From assembly GCA_964578835.1 (NCBI GenBank), contig CAZOEL010000068.1:1-38864 (forward strand): 38,864 nt of DNA, written 5' to 3'. Made by a program: the position numbers and the translations under genes. This stretch comes from CAZOEL01 sp964578835 (GTDB taxonomy: Bacteria; Desulfobacterota; Syntrophobacteria; Syntrophobacterales; Syntrophobacteraceae). Below the pieces are notes generated by a model that saw only the letters and a list, made by a program, of their open reading frames with translations, ran no database searches and was not told the origin of the DNA. Below are positions 1 to 7,966 of this stretch, piece after piece (position 1 is the first letter of the stretch; the number at the start of each line of letters is the position of its first letter).

Positions 1-84
1 GATTAGCTTCCATGATCCTTTGATTAGCTTCCATGATCCTTTGATTAGCTTCCATGGGCCTTCGATTAGCTACCATCGCCGGTT
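1..84. repeat. Tandem array of a 21-bp unit, cut by window edge
   Basis: Four head-to-tail 21-bp units start at 1, 22, 43 and 64. Each begins GATTAGCT(T/A)CCAT. The first two are identical, and the third and fourth drift in the last third of the unit. The array probably continues left of the window. The length is a multiple of three, so a short open frame crosses it reading ISFH/ISYH repeats, but nothing else supports a gene. Regular repeats like this can be multiple transposase sites at the end of an IS21-like element or a decayed minisatellite; the sequence does not decide. Confidence 0.75.
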
Positions 85-166
85 ATGCTGGTTGATGGGC
101 TTTGTTCTGGCGGCATTATCTGTCCGGTATCGTACATTACTATTGCTCTCCTTCTACGTGATTGAG

Positions 167-208
167 CGGTGGCATTCGAGAGGTGGTATTGGAACGGTGG
201 CATTTGAG
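167..208. repeat. Short repeats GGTGGCATT(C/T)GAG
   Basis: CGGTGGCATTCGAG at 167-180 recurs as CGGTGGCATTTGAG at 195-208, with a degenerate copy (GGTGGTATTGGAA) at 182-194 between them. Closely spaced repeats of this kind occur at the ends of IS21-type elements, where they bind the transposase. No istA or istB gene is in view, so at most this is the end of an element lying mainly to the left, or a remnant. Confidence 0.45.
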
Positions 209-484
209 CTGAAGTATTTGAGGATGCAACCTGGTTCCAGCCCATCGATGGATACTCTGTTTTATTTCGCTGGTCTGCCATCTGATGCTCCTTCCTCTAC
301 TCCTTCATCGGGCGTACTCCCCTCTCTGATCGTCCCCTAATCCTTTCCATCGGAATGGCTACCTGTATGGATTTGAGGTCTCACTGGCTTTCTTCTTCAG
401 ACCTCTTCCTCAGGCTTTCATGCTCACTCAAAAACCCTCTTAGTAATGGAGAGAGTAGAGAGAGATAGCTAAGCTTACTATATA

Positions 485-522
485 GGCGGCCGAACCGTCC
501 ATGTACGACGGCTAGCGCCGCC
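485..522. repeat. GC-rich hairpin, copy 1
   Basis: GGCGGC at 485-490 pairs with GCCGCC at 517-522. A second inner pairing, CCGTC with GACGG, lies inside. The same outer stem recurs 74 bp downstream (559-583), and both are followed by TGT(A/C)TGCTC. This suggests a duplicated structured element, of the extragenic palindrome or structured RNA kind. Confidence 0.55.
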
Positions 523-558
523 TTGTATGCTCACTGTTCGTTGTTGGTCTTAGGTGTA

Positions 559-583
559 GGCGGCCAAGTGCGTCAGCGCCGCC
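559..583. repeat. GC-rich hairpin, copy 2
   Basis: GGCGGC at 559-564 pairs with GCCGCC at 578-583. It is preceded by the same TAGGCGGCC word as copy 1 and followed by a related TGTCTGCTC, but has a shorter loop lacking the inner stem. Confidence 0.5.
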
Positions 584-884
584 ATGTCTGCTCGCGTTCA
601 TCTCATTGTCCTTGTCTGTTTTTTTTTAGCTTCATGAGTCCCTCACCTCCCCAAGAGGTGAGAGGGGATATCGGAAGGACGGGTACTGAAGAACCAAAAA
701 AAAGAATGAAGCAGGAGATGATAGCCGAGGTGGCTCAATAGGACATCTCTCTCCAATCTAGAAAGGAGGTGAGGAGGACAAAAAAGACTGAGGAAGAGGG
801 GACGGAGGAGAGAAAAAAGGAGATCATCTTCCTCCAGAAGAGAAGAAAAAGGGCAACTGGAAGGAGAGGACCGCCAATCGGATC

Positions 885-909
885 GACTACTAATCTGACT
901 GACTACTAA
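885..909. repeat. 16-bp tandem repeat split by the IS element
   Basis: GACTACTAATCTGACT occupies 885-900. A second copy starts at 901, is interrupted at 909 by the IS, and resumes with TCTGACT at 2255-2261 after the duplicated TAA. The pre-insertion target was therefore a perfect tandem duplication, and the IS sits in its second copy. Confidence 0.8.
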
Positions 910-2251
910 GGCAACTCCAAAGAAATAACCTCCCTGCTCAAGCAGAACTTGGCGGGATCCGGACGCTGTATTTGGGAAGGGTTTCATGACGTTGGAGGCA
1001 TGCTTGGATCTTTTTGAATACTTTTTTTGCAACGGTCACACCCTTGTGATAGACCTTGTCTATCAGGTGAACCACGGGCTTGATCCCCTTCCAAGTCATG
1101 GAGCCTGCCCAGTTGAGCACGCTCTCTACCGAATCGAGCAATGCGCCGTTCCAGTGCATCTCGAGAATCCCCCAGCATCGCTCGATGGGGTTGTACTTGC
1201 TGTGATAAGGGGGATAGTAGGCCAGAACGATTTCCAGCCCGGTAGATCCGGCAAACTCGACCATTCTTTTCATAAACTGTGTGCGAGTGCTCGCTACATC
1301 CGGTCCATTGTCGAGGTTGATCACGAGCTCGCGGATCTGAGGATAGCTCTTCTTGTTTTTATCCCACCAGTACTCCAGGCCATCAACGATGAAGTCGCTG
1401 GTCTCATACGAGGTCCCGAAGAGGATAGTCAGCTCATCGTCACAAACCTCGAGAATTCCCAAGGGAACCAGTTTGTGCTCGGGCTTCACGTCATGATCCA
1501 AGGCCTGCGTGGCCTGTGCTCCTCGAGACATGCCCTTTCTAGAAAACTCTCCAACATTTACCTTTGCCTTGGTGTCGATGGAGATTCTAAGAGAGTCCTC
1601 TCTTTGATCGGAAGCCTCATTGACCTGGTGGACACTCTCAAAGATCGCATCGGTTTCCTTCACCCTCTTAATGGGCTTTCTTTTCTGCACTCTTCTCAGG
1701 CGGTAGCCAAGGCGGTTGAGGATGTTGCCCAGAGTGTTCTCGGTTGGAAGATCTTCATCCTTCCAGCCTTTCTTGTCGATCAAGGCTTTTCGAAGAGCCC
1801 GGGCAGTGATCCTCGTGTATTTGAATGGAGACTGGAACTTCGGGTCAGTCTGGCTCTGCGGTTCCGCCAGAGATCGAATGTCTTCTTCCAGTTGAGGCGC
1901 AATATCTTCGGTTTTGTCTCTGCCGCGAGCGGAGAAATTGCCAAGGCATTCGATGCCGGTTCTCAGTTCGTTGAGTCCCAGCTCCACAGTCTCACGGCGC
2001 CAGCCAAACACGGCTTCGGCCTTACGAGCACTGCCTCCAAGGTAGTCCAGGCTCACCTGAGCCTCGAAAGCCCGTCTTTTGACACCCGTCAGTTTGTGAG
2101 CCGCATCCTTCATTGTTTGGATATGTTTTTTCGACAATTCTTTCATGGATTTTCTTCTTGCTGTTTGGAAATCTGGAAACAAATCTCGCCACTACCAGCA
2201 AGATATTCATCTTTTAATGAATTGTCGGTAGGTTATTTTTTGTGAATTGCC
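910..2251 (-). mobile_element. ISAzo13-family insertion sequence
   Basis: The element is 1342 bp with imperfect terminal inverted repeats. The left end reads GGCAACTCC...AAATAACCTCCC. The right end, read inward on the complement, is GGCAATTCA...AAATAACCTACC; they match at about 20 of the first 26 positions. TAA lies on both sides (907-909 and 2252-2254), giving a 3-bp target duplication. It encodes one complete transposase and no passenger genes. Ends and open frame are intact, so it could still be active or be a recent arrival. Confidence 0.85.
938..2146 (-). CDS. ISAzo13-family transposase
   Basis: This is the DDE-type transposase that would cut and rejoin the surrounding IS. It is 402 aa from the ATG at 2146 (MKELSKKH...). 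An upstream TTG at 2182 would add 12 residues, but the MKELSK start resembles family members. The N-terminal region (LTGVKRRAFEAQVSLDYLGGSARKAEAVFGW...TVELGLNELRTG) is the ISAzo13/Rhodopirellula-type DNA-binding part. The central region carries catalytic-domain segments: ISIDTKAK (first Asp), LVINLDNGPD (second Asp) and YYPPYHSKYNPIERCWG (the Glu, inside the NPIE motif). The frame is intact and ends 28 bp inside the left inverted repeat boundary. The long + strand frame over the same bases is a shadow. Confidence 0.92.
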   Translation of the reverse strand: MKELSKKHIQTMKDAAHKLTGVKRRAFEAQVSLDYLGGSARKAEAVFGWRRETVELGLNELRTGIECLGNFSARGRDKTEDIAPQLEEDIRSLAEPQSQTDPKFQSPFKYTRITARALRKALIDKKGWKDEDLPTENTLGNILNRLGYRLRRVQKRKPIKRVKETDAIFESVHQVNEASDQREDSLRISIDTKAKVNVGEFSRKGMSRGAQATQALDHDVKPEHKLVPLGILEVCDDELTILFGTSYETSDFIVDGLEYWWDKNKKSYPQIRELVINLDNGPDVASTRTQFMKRMVEFAGSTGLEIVLAYYPPYHSKYNPIERCWGILEMHWNGALLDSVESVLNWAGSMTWKGIKPVVHLIDKVYHKGVTVAKKVFKKIQACLQRHETLPKYSVRIPPSSA

Positions 2252-2311
2252 TAATCTGACTGCCAAACCGACATGAGGTAAGCCGTCAGCAACCGTTTTT
2301 TCTTTCGGCTA

Positions 2312-3847
2312 TCATCTATGTCTCCAGTCAATCCGCCTGTCGTCGTGAGATTCATCAATGCGGATGTCCTCCAAGGTCTTGCTCAGCTTTACCTCCGGGA
2401 CGGGTACGTTGAATCTCGTTGCATTGGATAGGAAGTTGATGCCCTTCCCGATCTTCAAGAACGATGTCTCCATGGCCCTCAGTAGCTCTTTCGCATGAGT
2501 GACTGTCGTCCTGAAACTGTCATGTATCGGGAGCGTTACAATGCCTCTCGTCCAGAGACCAAGCATAATGTCTTCAGCGATCCTGGAGTCCAGTTTCTGA
2601 AGCTTGACTCCCTGGCCCGAGTAGAAATAATCTTCAATGGCCTTATGATGGTTCAGAAAGTCATCAACGACCTTGTCCAGGTTCTCCACCTTCGGGTATC
2701 TCTCGGGCTGGTCGCTCATCTGCTTCCTGATCGCCTTTACCGCACCCGATCTACCGGATGTCTTCTTGGCATTGATGAAGATTAGGAGGATCAGCTTCAA
2801 CAACCCTCTGAGGTCAGAATCGGCATAGCTATAGGGGTCTCCCTCATAATCAATGCCTTCCTTGGCGTAGAGAAGGGTGATATGGAAGGCGCTGTAATCG
2901 TACTCGACGGTTCGCTCCCCGTTGATCAGGATGTACTGCCGGTATTCCCTCGGGATCTCCTGCCACCAGCCGTGATAGAATCGCCCTCCATCCTTGAAGG
3001 TGCCATTGTTGAATATCCGCCTGAGCCTCTTTCTTTTTGGATCAAACGTCGGCATCTCGCCACCTTCCGGCGACAACTCGATCCTGGCTGAAGAGATCAT
3101 CTCGTTGATGAGCTTGAGCTTCTTCCTCATCAGATCAATCCCTGGAGTATCCGGGTAGTCGATACGCCTCTTCTCGTCATCGCGGAGTATGATCAGCTCT
3201 TCGTTTTTATCTCTCACGATCATATCGGGGAGTAGCTGGAACTCTCTGATCATGAGATCGAGAAGCTTTTTGGTGGCCCACATGCGAGACTCCCATTTGG
3301 TGCCAGTCTCTGGATAGTGGACACCCATCTTATGCCCGATATAACCAATCTTCCTGAGAGCATCGACAGTTGCTTTGAGGGGATCGAAGCCCACGCCAAG
3401 CTCGTTGTACCGTTGGGGGATAGAGTAGTGGTTTCCGTTCCTGGAATAGTGGACGAAGGCACCGGCGCGGATGCTGTTGGCATTGAAGAGGTTCAGGAGG
3501 ATGATCTTGAGATTCTTCTTACGCTTGTTGGTTAGAGATCCCTGTAAAGCTCCGCTCTCTTTCAGTTCCGCTGCTATCCGTTCAGTCAGAGCATCTACCT
3601 CTAGCGAGTCACTCCACAGGTGAATGTCGAATGGCAGAGCATTCTCCAGTTCTTCTTTAAACCTGGCCGCCTCATCCAAAGCAGCTTGGTCCAGGGCAAC
3701 ATCGTCCAGAGGCGTCTCATCGAAATCAGCCCCGCCCAACGAAGCATCCTGATCATCCCGTCGAGGCTCATCTATCGGGAATTCTTCTCCAGTTGTCATT
3801 CCGTTGGTACTCCCGTCCCATCTCTTTCGTTCAAAAGCCCATTTCAT
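2312..3847 (-). CDS. Divergent family-A / T7-like single-subunit polymerase homologue
   Basis: A 511-aa protein with no family name I can assign confidently. The first 65 residues are acidic and low-complexity. The C-terminal half has the ordered palm motifs of family-A DNA polymerases and T7-type RNA polymerases. Motif A-like YDYSAFHITLLYA is at 316-328 (Asp317). An R...K helix resembling motif B is at 347-362 (LRGLLKLILLIFINAKK). Motif C-like LPIHDSF is at 439-445 (Asp443), where IHDSF is the T7 RNA polymerase form. GGRFYHGWWQEIPREYR at 288-303 precedes motif A. Both metal-binding Asp residues are present, so activity is possible. It starts 27 bases after the stop of integrase 1 on the same strand, so the two are probably co-transcribed. 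Inference: it takes part in replication or repair of the integrating element. A catalytically altered or regulatory role cannot be excluded. Confidence 0.55.
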   Translation of the reverse strand: MKWAFERKRWDGSTNGMTTGEEFPIDEPRRDDQDASLGGADFDETPLDDVALDQAALDEAARFKEELENALPFDIHLWSDSLEVDALTERIAAELKESGALQGSLTNKRKKNLKIILLNLFNANSIRAGAFVHYSRNGNHYSIPQRYNELGVGFDPLKATVDALRKIGYIGHKMGVHYPETGTKWESRMWATKKLLDLMIREFQLLPDMIVRDKNEELIILRDDEKRRIDYPDTPGIDLMRKKLKLINEMISSARIELSPEGGEMPTFDPKRKRLRRIFNNGTFKDGGRFYHGWWQEIPREYRQYILINGERTVEYDYSAFHITLLYAKEGIDYEGDPYSYADSDLRGLLKLILLIFINAKKTSGRSGAVKAIRKQMSDQPERYPKVENLDKVVDDFLNHHKAIEDYFYSGQGVKLQKLDSRIAEDIMLGLWTRGIVTLPIHDSFRTTVTHAKELLRAMETSFLKIGKGINFLSNATRFNVPVPEVKLSKTLEDIRIDESHDDRRIDWRHR

Positions 3848-3874
3848 CCAGAAGCCTATCGGCGAGAAGCCTTG

Positions 3875-5668
3875 TCAATCAGAAGCCTTACTGCCTCCAG
3901 CCGCCACATACTTCGATTTCTTGAGGTGCGAGAGGTCCACACCAAAGTCGAGCTTCATAATCGCTTCCTTCAGTATCAGCTCTGGTCGGAACGGATCGGC
4001 GTATCGCCTAAGGGCAAGAGATCCGTCCGAATGGCCCATAAGCTCGGAGATGATGCTGTCGTTTACGAGGTTCTGCTTCAAGGTGTCATCGAAGGTGTGC
4101 CGGAAGGAGTGGAAGACCTTCCCTGCATCTCCAACCCCACATCGAGCCCGGTATCGCTGGAACCATTTACTGGCAGTCTGTCCATATCCATCCCGCCGAA
4201 GCGATAGCTCCGGGAAGAGCCGCTTCTCGCCTTTTTGACGGAGATTTTCGGCGTATGCAGCGAACCCAAGCTCACTTATGAGGACTGGATGCAGCGGAAT
4301 CAGTCGCTTTCCAGCCTTACTCTTGATCTTCTTCTCTTCCTTGTCGTTTATGTCCAGAACCCAGACGCCATTGATCTCGCGGATATCATCCAAGTGGAGC
4401 TGACACAGCTCATCGAGCCTACAGCCGGTGTAGAGCCCCAGAATTGGAAGCCAGAAGCAGTAGGATTGAGGGTGGCTATCCACCAGGTACTCCTTCGCCC
4501 CGAAGAGCTTGTTCAGATCACCCTGGCTGAAGCGATCCCTCAGCTCATGATCCTTCTTCTCCTGCTGGATCTCCATCCCGACTGCCGGGTTCTTCCTCAT
4601 GAAGTCATGCCGGACAGCGTAGTTGAAAAGAGAACTGGATCGGCTCAGGTATTTGTTCACGTTGGAGATCGACATCGGCTCATCGACCTTCGTCTTCACG
4701 ATCTCTTCCAGGCTCATGTCCTTATACTGCCCCTTGATGCGGTTCTTGGGGAGCTTCCTCAACGTCTCCCGGTATTTTCGCATCTTCTCATAGGTGATCG
4801 TATCGACGGGAACATCCCCAAAGTATTCGAGAAGCATCGCGAGACACGCTCTGAACTCATCCTGGGTCTTTGGCCTCCATTTACCCTCAGTCGTACGGTC
4901 CTCAACATAGAGCGTGATCAGCTCCCCAAGGCGTTTTGATCCGGAATCTTGTACAGTGGCATCCTGTACCGGCGGAATCATAACAACGGATGAACCGGCA
5001 GCTGTATCGTCGGTCTGAGGTGTTACTACTGGAAGTGAAGGAGGCAGAGCTTCAGAGCCTTTATCAGAATCATCAGAGGTATTGTCGAAGGTTTTGGCCA
5101 GAACATCCGCATTCTTGTAGTCTCCGTTCATCCGAGCCATCAGAACGTCCATCTCGGTCAATGTCGCCTTCGTGTATTCCCGAGCCAGCTTGCGGTAAGA
5201 CTCGGAGTCAGGAGGAAGCTCGATGTTATTGTCTTGGAGGATGCGCTTCACCGCTCGATCAGCATGGCTGTAGTCGCTCTGCATCAGGTAGGACTCGTAA
5301 GCTTGTTTGCAGACAAAGTATTCGTTGTGTTCCCGTTCGCACTCTTCCAGAGTCTTTGGCCTCGGGGCATTAACCCTCTCGCGCTCATCCCGCTCCAGGA
5401 TTTCACGGAAGTGCTTCTTGATGAGTCGCTGAATTTCCGAATTGCTCAATTCCTTCATGGTGCTCCCACGCAGTGAGTCGAACAGTGCCAGGATGAAGCT
5501 CGCAAATTGCAAGGCTCGCACCTTGGCCACAGAGTATTTGCCGGTCCCCAAAGAGTAACGGATTTCCCTCAGGACGACAATTCCCTGAAGATCGAATGGC
5601 ACTGCAATACGGAAATAATAGGTGGTGTAACGCTTTAAAAGGTAGGTGGATGATGCGGGTCTTCCCAT
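3875..5668 (-). CDS. Tyrosine recombinase, integrase 1
   Basis: A site-specific recombinase that would integrate and excise a mobile element. It is 597 aa from the ATG at 5668 (MGRPASSTYLLKRY), preferred over a start 66 bases upstream because the paralogue at 5885 begins at the equivalent place. The N-terminal part (SYL...YYFRIAVPFDLQGIVVLREIRYSLGTG) is the arm-binding type seen in large DUF6538-like integrases, followed by helical and linker sequence to about residue 240. The catalytic domain shows Arg417 (TGCRLDEL), a Lys near 451, His520/Arg523 (HSFRHTF), His546 (MGHSDG) and Tyr556 (RRYADPF), so the active site is complete. The probable attachment core (5681-5702) lies just upstream of the start. 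The polymerase-like gene follows 27 bases downstream. About 600 aa is long for the family because of the extended N-terminus. Confidence 0.9.
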   Translation of the reverse strand: MGRPASSTYLLKRYTTYYFRIAVPFDLQGIVVLREIRYSLGTGKYSVAKVRALQFASFILALFDSLRGSTMKELSNSEIQRLIKKHFREILERDERERVNAPRPKTLEECEREHNEYFVCKQAYESYLMQSDYSHADRAVKRILQDNNIELPPDSESYRKLAREYTKATLTEMDVLMARMNGDYKNADVLAKTFDNTSDDSDKGSEALPPSLPVVTPQTDDTAAGSSVVMIPPVQDATVQDSGSKRLGELITLYVEDRTTEGKWRPKTQDEFRACLAMLLEYFGDVPVDTITYEKMRKYRETLRKLPKNRIKGQYKDMSLEEIVKTKVDEPMSISNVNKYLSRSSSLFNYAVRHDFMRKNPAVGMEIQQEKKDHELRDRFSQGDLNKLFGAKEYLVDSHPQSYCFWLPILGLYTGCRLDELCQLHLDDIREINGVWVLDINDKEEKKIKSKAGKRLIPLHPVLISELGFAAYAENLRQKGEKRLFPELSLRRDGYGQTASKWFQRYRARCGVGDAGKVFHSFRHTFDDTLKQNLVNDSIISELMGHSDGSLALRRYADPFRPELILKEAIMKLDFGVDLSHLKKSKYVAAGGSKASD

Positions 5669-5680
5669 GTTCCGACTCCA

Positions 5681-5702
5681 TTTTGTACCATGGTTTTGTA
5701 CC
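5681..5702 (-). other. Putative attachment core of element 1
   Basis: On the - strand, two direct copies of GGTACAAAA are separated by CCAT. They are followed by TGGAGTCG and, four bases later, by the integrase 1 ATG. The neighbouring element has the same design (CTACACAAA, spacer CCTG, CTACACAAA, then TGGAGTCG, then the integrase 2 ATG). Because that second core is duplicated at the far end of its element, this one is inferred to be the integrase 1 site. I found no second copy in the window; its partner may lie left of base 1. Confidence 0.5.
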
Positions 5703-5846
5703 AGCCGAGTCAGAACCGGGAATGAAAAGGACAATCCCTAATGATTTCGGTACTTTGGTGGAGGCGGCGGGAGCCGCAAGACACAAAGCACATAACCACC
5801 TGAGTATTCAAGTGATTGATCTCTAAACCATTTTCCATCTTCGGAT
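5703..5846. other. Spacer between two head-to-head integrative elements
   Basis: This 144-bp segment separates the two attachment cores, whose integrase genes point away from each other. No gene is visible. If both cores are real element ends, this is the only flanking DNA left between two independent insertions, or belongs to an older element. Confidence 0.4.
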
Positions 5847-5870
5847 ACTACACAAACCTGCTACACAAAG
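5847..5870 (+). other. Attachment site, left end of element 2
   Basis: This perfect 24-bp direct repeat of 15469-15492 consists of CTACACAAA, spacer CCTG and CTACACAAA with one flanking base or two. It begins just upstream of the integrase 2 start, as is typical for attL next to int. CATCTTCG at 5836-5843 and CGAAGATG at 5880-5887 form inverted arms around it and may be accessory binding sites. Confidence 0.75.
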
Positions 5871-5884
5871 TGGAGTCGACGAAG

Positions 5885-6906
5885 ATGAGAAAACAGAACG
5901 CCTCAAGTAAAGCCATCACTGCGCCATCCTACCTTGTCAGGCAATCCTTCGGCTATTGTGTCCGCCTAATTGTTCCCCATGACCTTCGAGACATTGTCAG
6001 GAAGAGAGAACTTCGCTATTCTCTTCGAACAGGTTTTCTCTCAGAGGCAAAGATCAGAGCAAGACGAATGGTCACCCACGTTCAATTGCTGTTCGATGAT
6101 GTGCGGAAAGGCGGAAGGATGAAGGAATTGACAGAAGCGGACATAAAGAAACTTCTCGAAGGCTACATGAAAAGCTGTCTGGAAGAGGCAGAAGCAGACA
6201 GGGTCTCAGCATCAAGACCAATCAATCAGGGCTACCTCGACGAATACCTTGAAGTCTTATCGTTTCAGACCAGTGACCACCGGGAAGCTTTAGCATTGCA
6301 AGACTACAGGAACATTGCGCGCCATGTCGATGACCTCCTGTCTGAGCATGGTCTTACCATGAATAAAGAGAGCATGGCTTATAAGAAGCTCTGCCGGGAA
6401 TTGCTCAAGACAAAGGTCAAGCTCTTGGAAACAGAGCAAAGACATGCTGTTGGTGACTACTCTCAGCCTGAGGTGTTGTCGTCTCCTCTTCCCTTCGGAG
6501 ATGACCACGTCATGACACAGGCTTCAGCACCTGCAAAGAAGCTGTCTGAGGTAATTGATATGTATGTTGACGACCAGGACACAGAGAAAGCATGGCAGGA
6601 AAAGACCAGAGAGGAGTTTCTTGCATGTCTCAACCTGCTAAAGGAGTTTATAGGAGACGTCCCCATCAACAGCATCACGTGGGAGACCATGAAGGAGTAC
6701 CGGAAGACGCTTCTCAGGCTTCCCGCCAATATGAGGCAGAAGCGAAAGTATCGAGACAAGACGCTTCAAGATATCCTTCAGATGCAGGTGGACGACCCTA
6801 TGAGCGACACCACCGTTAACAAATACATGAACCGTGCAAGCTCACTCTTCAAGTACGCCGTCAAGCGGGACTTCATGACCAAGAACTACGCCGAAGGGAT
6901 GCAGAT
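5885..6906 (+). pseudogene. Integrase 2, 5' part (interrupted by a transposon)
   Basis: This is the N-terminal 340 residues of a tyrosine recombinase paralogous to integrase 1. Shared blocks include LVRQSFGYCVRLIVPHDLRDIVRKRELRYSLRTG, KELTEADIKKLLEGYMK, LKEFIGDVPINSITWETMKEYRKTL and SSLFKYAVKRDFMTKNYAEGMQ. Similarity to integrase 1 stops exactly at GMQ, where the transposon end begins. The open frame then runs 23 junk codons to a stop at 6974-6976. The catalytic half lies beyond the transposon at 11056-11730. The ATG at 5885 aligns with the integrase 1 start and lies 15 bases after the attachment core. The fragment should be inactive. Confidence 0.9.
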
Positions 6907-6961
6907 GAGCACGTTCACGCTCTTTGATGGACTCGTTTGCACGATTAGTGATGGAGAGTCG
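6906..6961. repeat. Left transposon end: terminal repeat plus internal copy
   Basis: The terminal repeat runs from 6906 with TGATGGA at 6925-6931. A second copy (GCACGATTAGTGATGGA...) lies at 6939-6961 with TGATGGA at 6949-6955, 24 bp further in. This second copy matches the right terminal repeat well (GCACGATAAATGATGGA). Repeated sites at an end suggest ordered binding of several transposase subunits. Confidence 0.75.
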
Positions 6962-7010
6962 CGAGAGTGTAGATAGCTGTTCACTGTTCACCTCCGAATC
7001 GAGTACTGGT

Positions 7011-7949
7011 TCAAAAGGAAAGAGGGTATTTCATGACGATCGCTGACAGGGCTTGATCGGAGAGATCCTCCGGTTCCTTGTTGTCGGGCAGGAGATGGGT
7101 GTAGACGGTGGTGAAGGCCCGCAGGGATTTGACGATGCGAGCGGAGGCCTCTCGCCCGGCGGGATCTCCGTCCAGCATGAGAAGGATGCCGGGCGCCTTG
7201 GCGAGCCAGGCAATTTGATCGTCAAAGAGCTGGGTTCCAAGAAGAGAGACCACACTGGGAACGCCTGCCTGAGAGAGGCGTATGGCAGCCCATGGGCACT
7301 CGACGACAACCACTCCCTCGTGGCGGAAAGGCTCGGCACGGTGGGCATTGTAGAGCACATGAGCCTTGGGGAAGTGCTTTGGAAAGCGCCACTTGCCAAA
7401 GCGAGCAATCTGATCGGCAAGGAGGAGGCGGGCGCAGTAGCCGAGGGGACGCCCCCGAAGGTCGTGCAACCGCACGGCCACGGTGTCTTTGAGAAAGGCG
7501 GAGCTTCGTGTGATGCCTGCCTCGAAGTAGAGGGCGGTGTGGGGTGTGATCTTTTTGATGTGCTGGAGGAAGCGGTGCTCCGGGTTGAGGGGAATTGAGC
7601 GAGTGAAGGGTTTGAAGGATCTGGTCGAAGAGGCGGGTGCGGGCCGGATAGAGTGCAAGGGAGGGTCCTCGAGCAGGCGGTGCAGGTGGCGGGCGGCCTG
7701 TGCATGAGAGCATCCGTGGATGCGCCTTACGAGCTCGACGGTGTCCCCGCCACCGCAGGAGGTGAAGCAACGCCACAGGTTTCTTTGAAGATGTACCCGA
7801 AAGGCGGTGGGATTGTCTCCGCCGTGCAAAGGACAGGGACCCATCAGTTGATCGCCTCTCAGTTTGAGGCGAGAGTCCAGTCCGTAGGCGCAGAGCACCT
7901 CTCCAATGGAGACGCGGGCTTTGAGAAAGCCAAAGCTATAGGGGTTCAT
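7011..7949 (-). CDS. CHC2 zinc-finger / TOPRIM primase-like protein
   Basis: A 312-aa DnaG-type protein. The CHC2 zinc module is at about 33-75: Cys39, His42 (CPLH), Cys61 and Cys65 (CFTSCGGGD; three residues between the last two Cys instead of the usual two). The TOPRIM fold is at about 212-295: VVVVECPW with Glu217, LLGTQL, then LLMLDGDPAG with Asp260 and Asp262. The intervening polymerase-side region is shorter than in DnaG, and there is no helicase-interaction tail. The ATG at 7949 is chosen because AAAGGAGG lies 7 bases before it; the longer frame begins at a TTG. It starts 18 bases beyond the ATPase stop as last gene of the transposon operon. In replicative Mu/Tn7-like elements host replication copies the transposon; a self-encoded primase could help restart replication (inference). 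Confidence 0.82.
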   Translation of the reverse strand: MNPYSFGFLKARVSIGEVLCAYGLDSRLKLRGDQLMGPCPLHGGDNPTAFRVHLQRNLWRCFTSCGGGDTVELVRRIHGCSHAQAARHLHRLLEDPPLHSIRPAPASSTRSFKPFTRSIPLNPEHRFLQHIKKITPHTALYFEAGITRSSAFLKDTVAVRLHDLRGRPLGYCARLLLADQIARFGKWRFPKHFPKAHVLYNAHRAEPFRHEGVVVVECPWAAIRLSQAGVPSVVSLLGTQLFDDQIAWLAKAPGILLMLDGDPAGREASARIVKSLRAFTTVYTHLLPDNKEPEDLSDQALSAIVMKYPLSF

Positions 7950-7966
7950 CTTTTGACCTCCTTTCC

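Larger units (their letters stand above)
209..909. other. Gene-free stretch with hairpins and purine-rich tract
   Basis: I see no convincing gene here. The short open frames lack plausible ribosome binding sites and protein-like composition. The stretch contains two GC-rich hairpins (485-522 and 559-583). A strongly purine-rich tract at about 640-860 on the + strand (long runs of A and G with AGAGGAG-type words) makes biased junk frames on the - strand. A 16-bp tandem repeat, GACTACTAATCTGACT, begins at 885. Confidence 0.6.

Noticed and set aside
1..84. Possible CRISPR array
   Set aside because: The 21-bp units are directly adjacent with no spacers, and no cas gene is present in the window.
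643..1032. Leu/Ser-rich - strand frame
   Set aside because: It reads through a purine-rich tract and the IS end, has low-complexity composition and no ribosome binding site.
986..2245. A 419-codon + strand open frame
   Set aside because: It lies entirely opposite the ISAzo13 transposase, whose DDE motifs and flanking inverted repeats show that the - strand is coding.
4235..4939. A 234-codon + strand frame opposite integrase 1
   Set aside because: The - strand encodes all integrase catalytic residues; this frame is its mirror.
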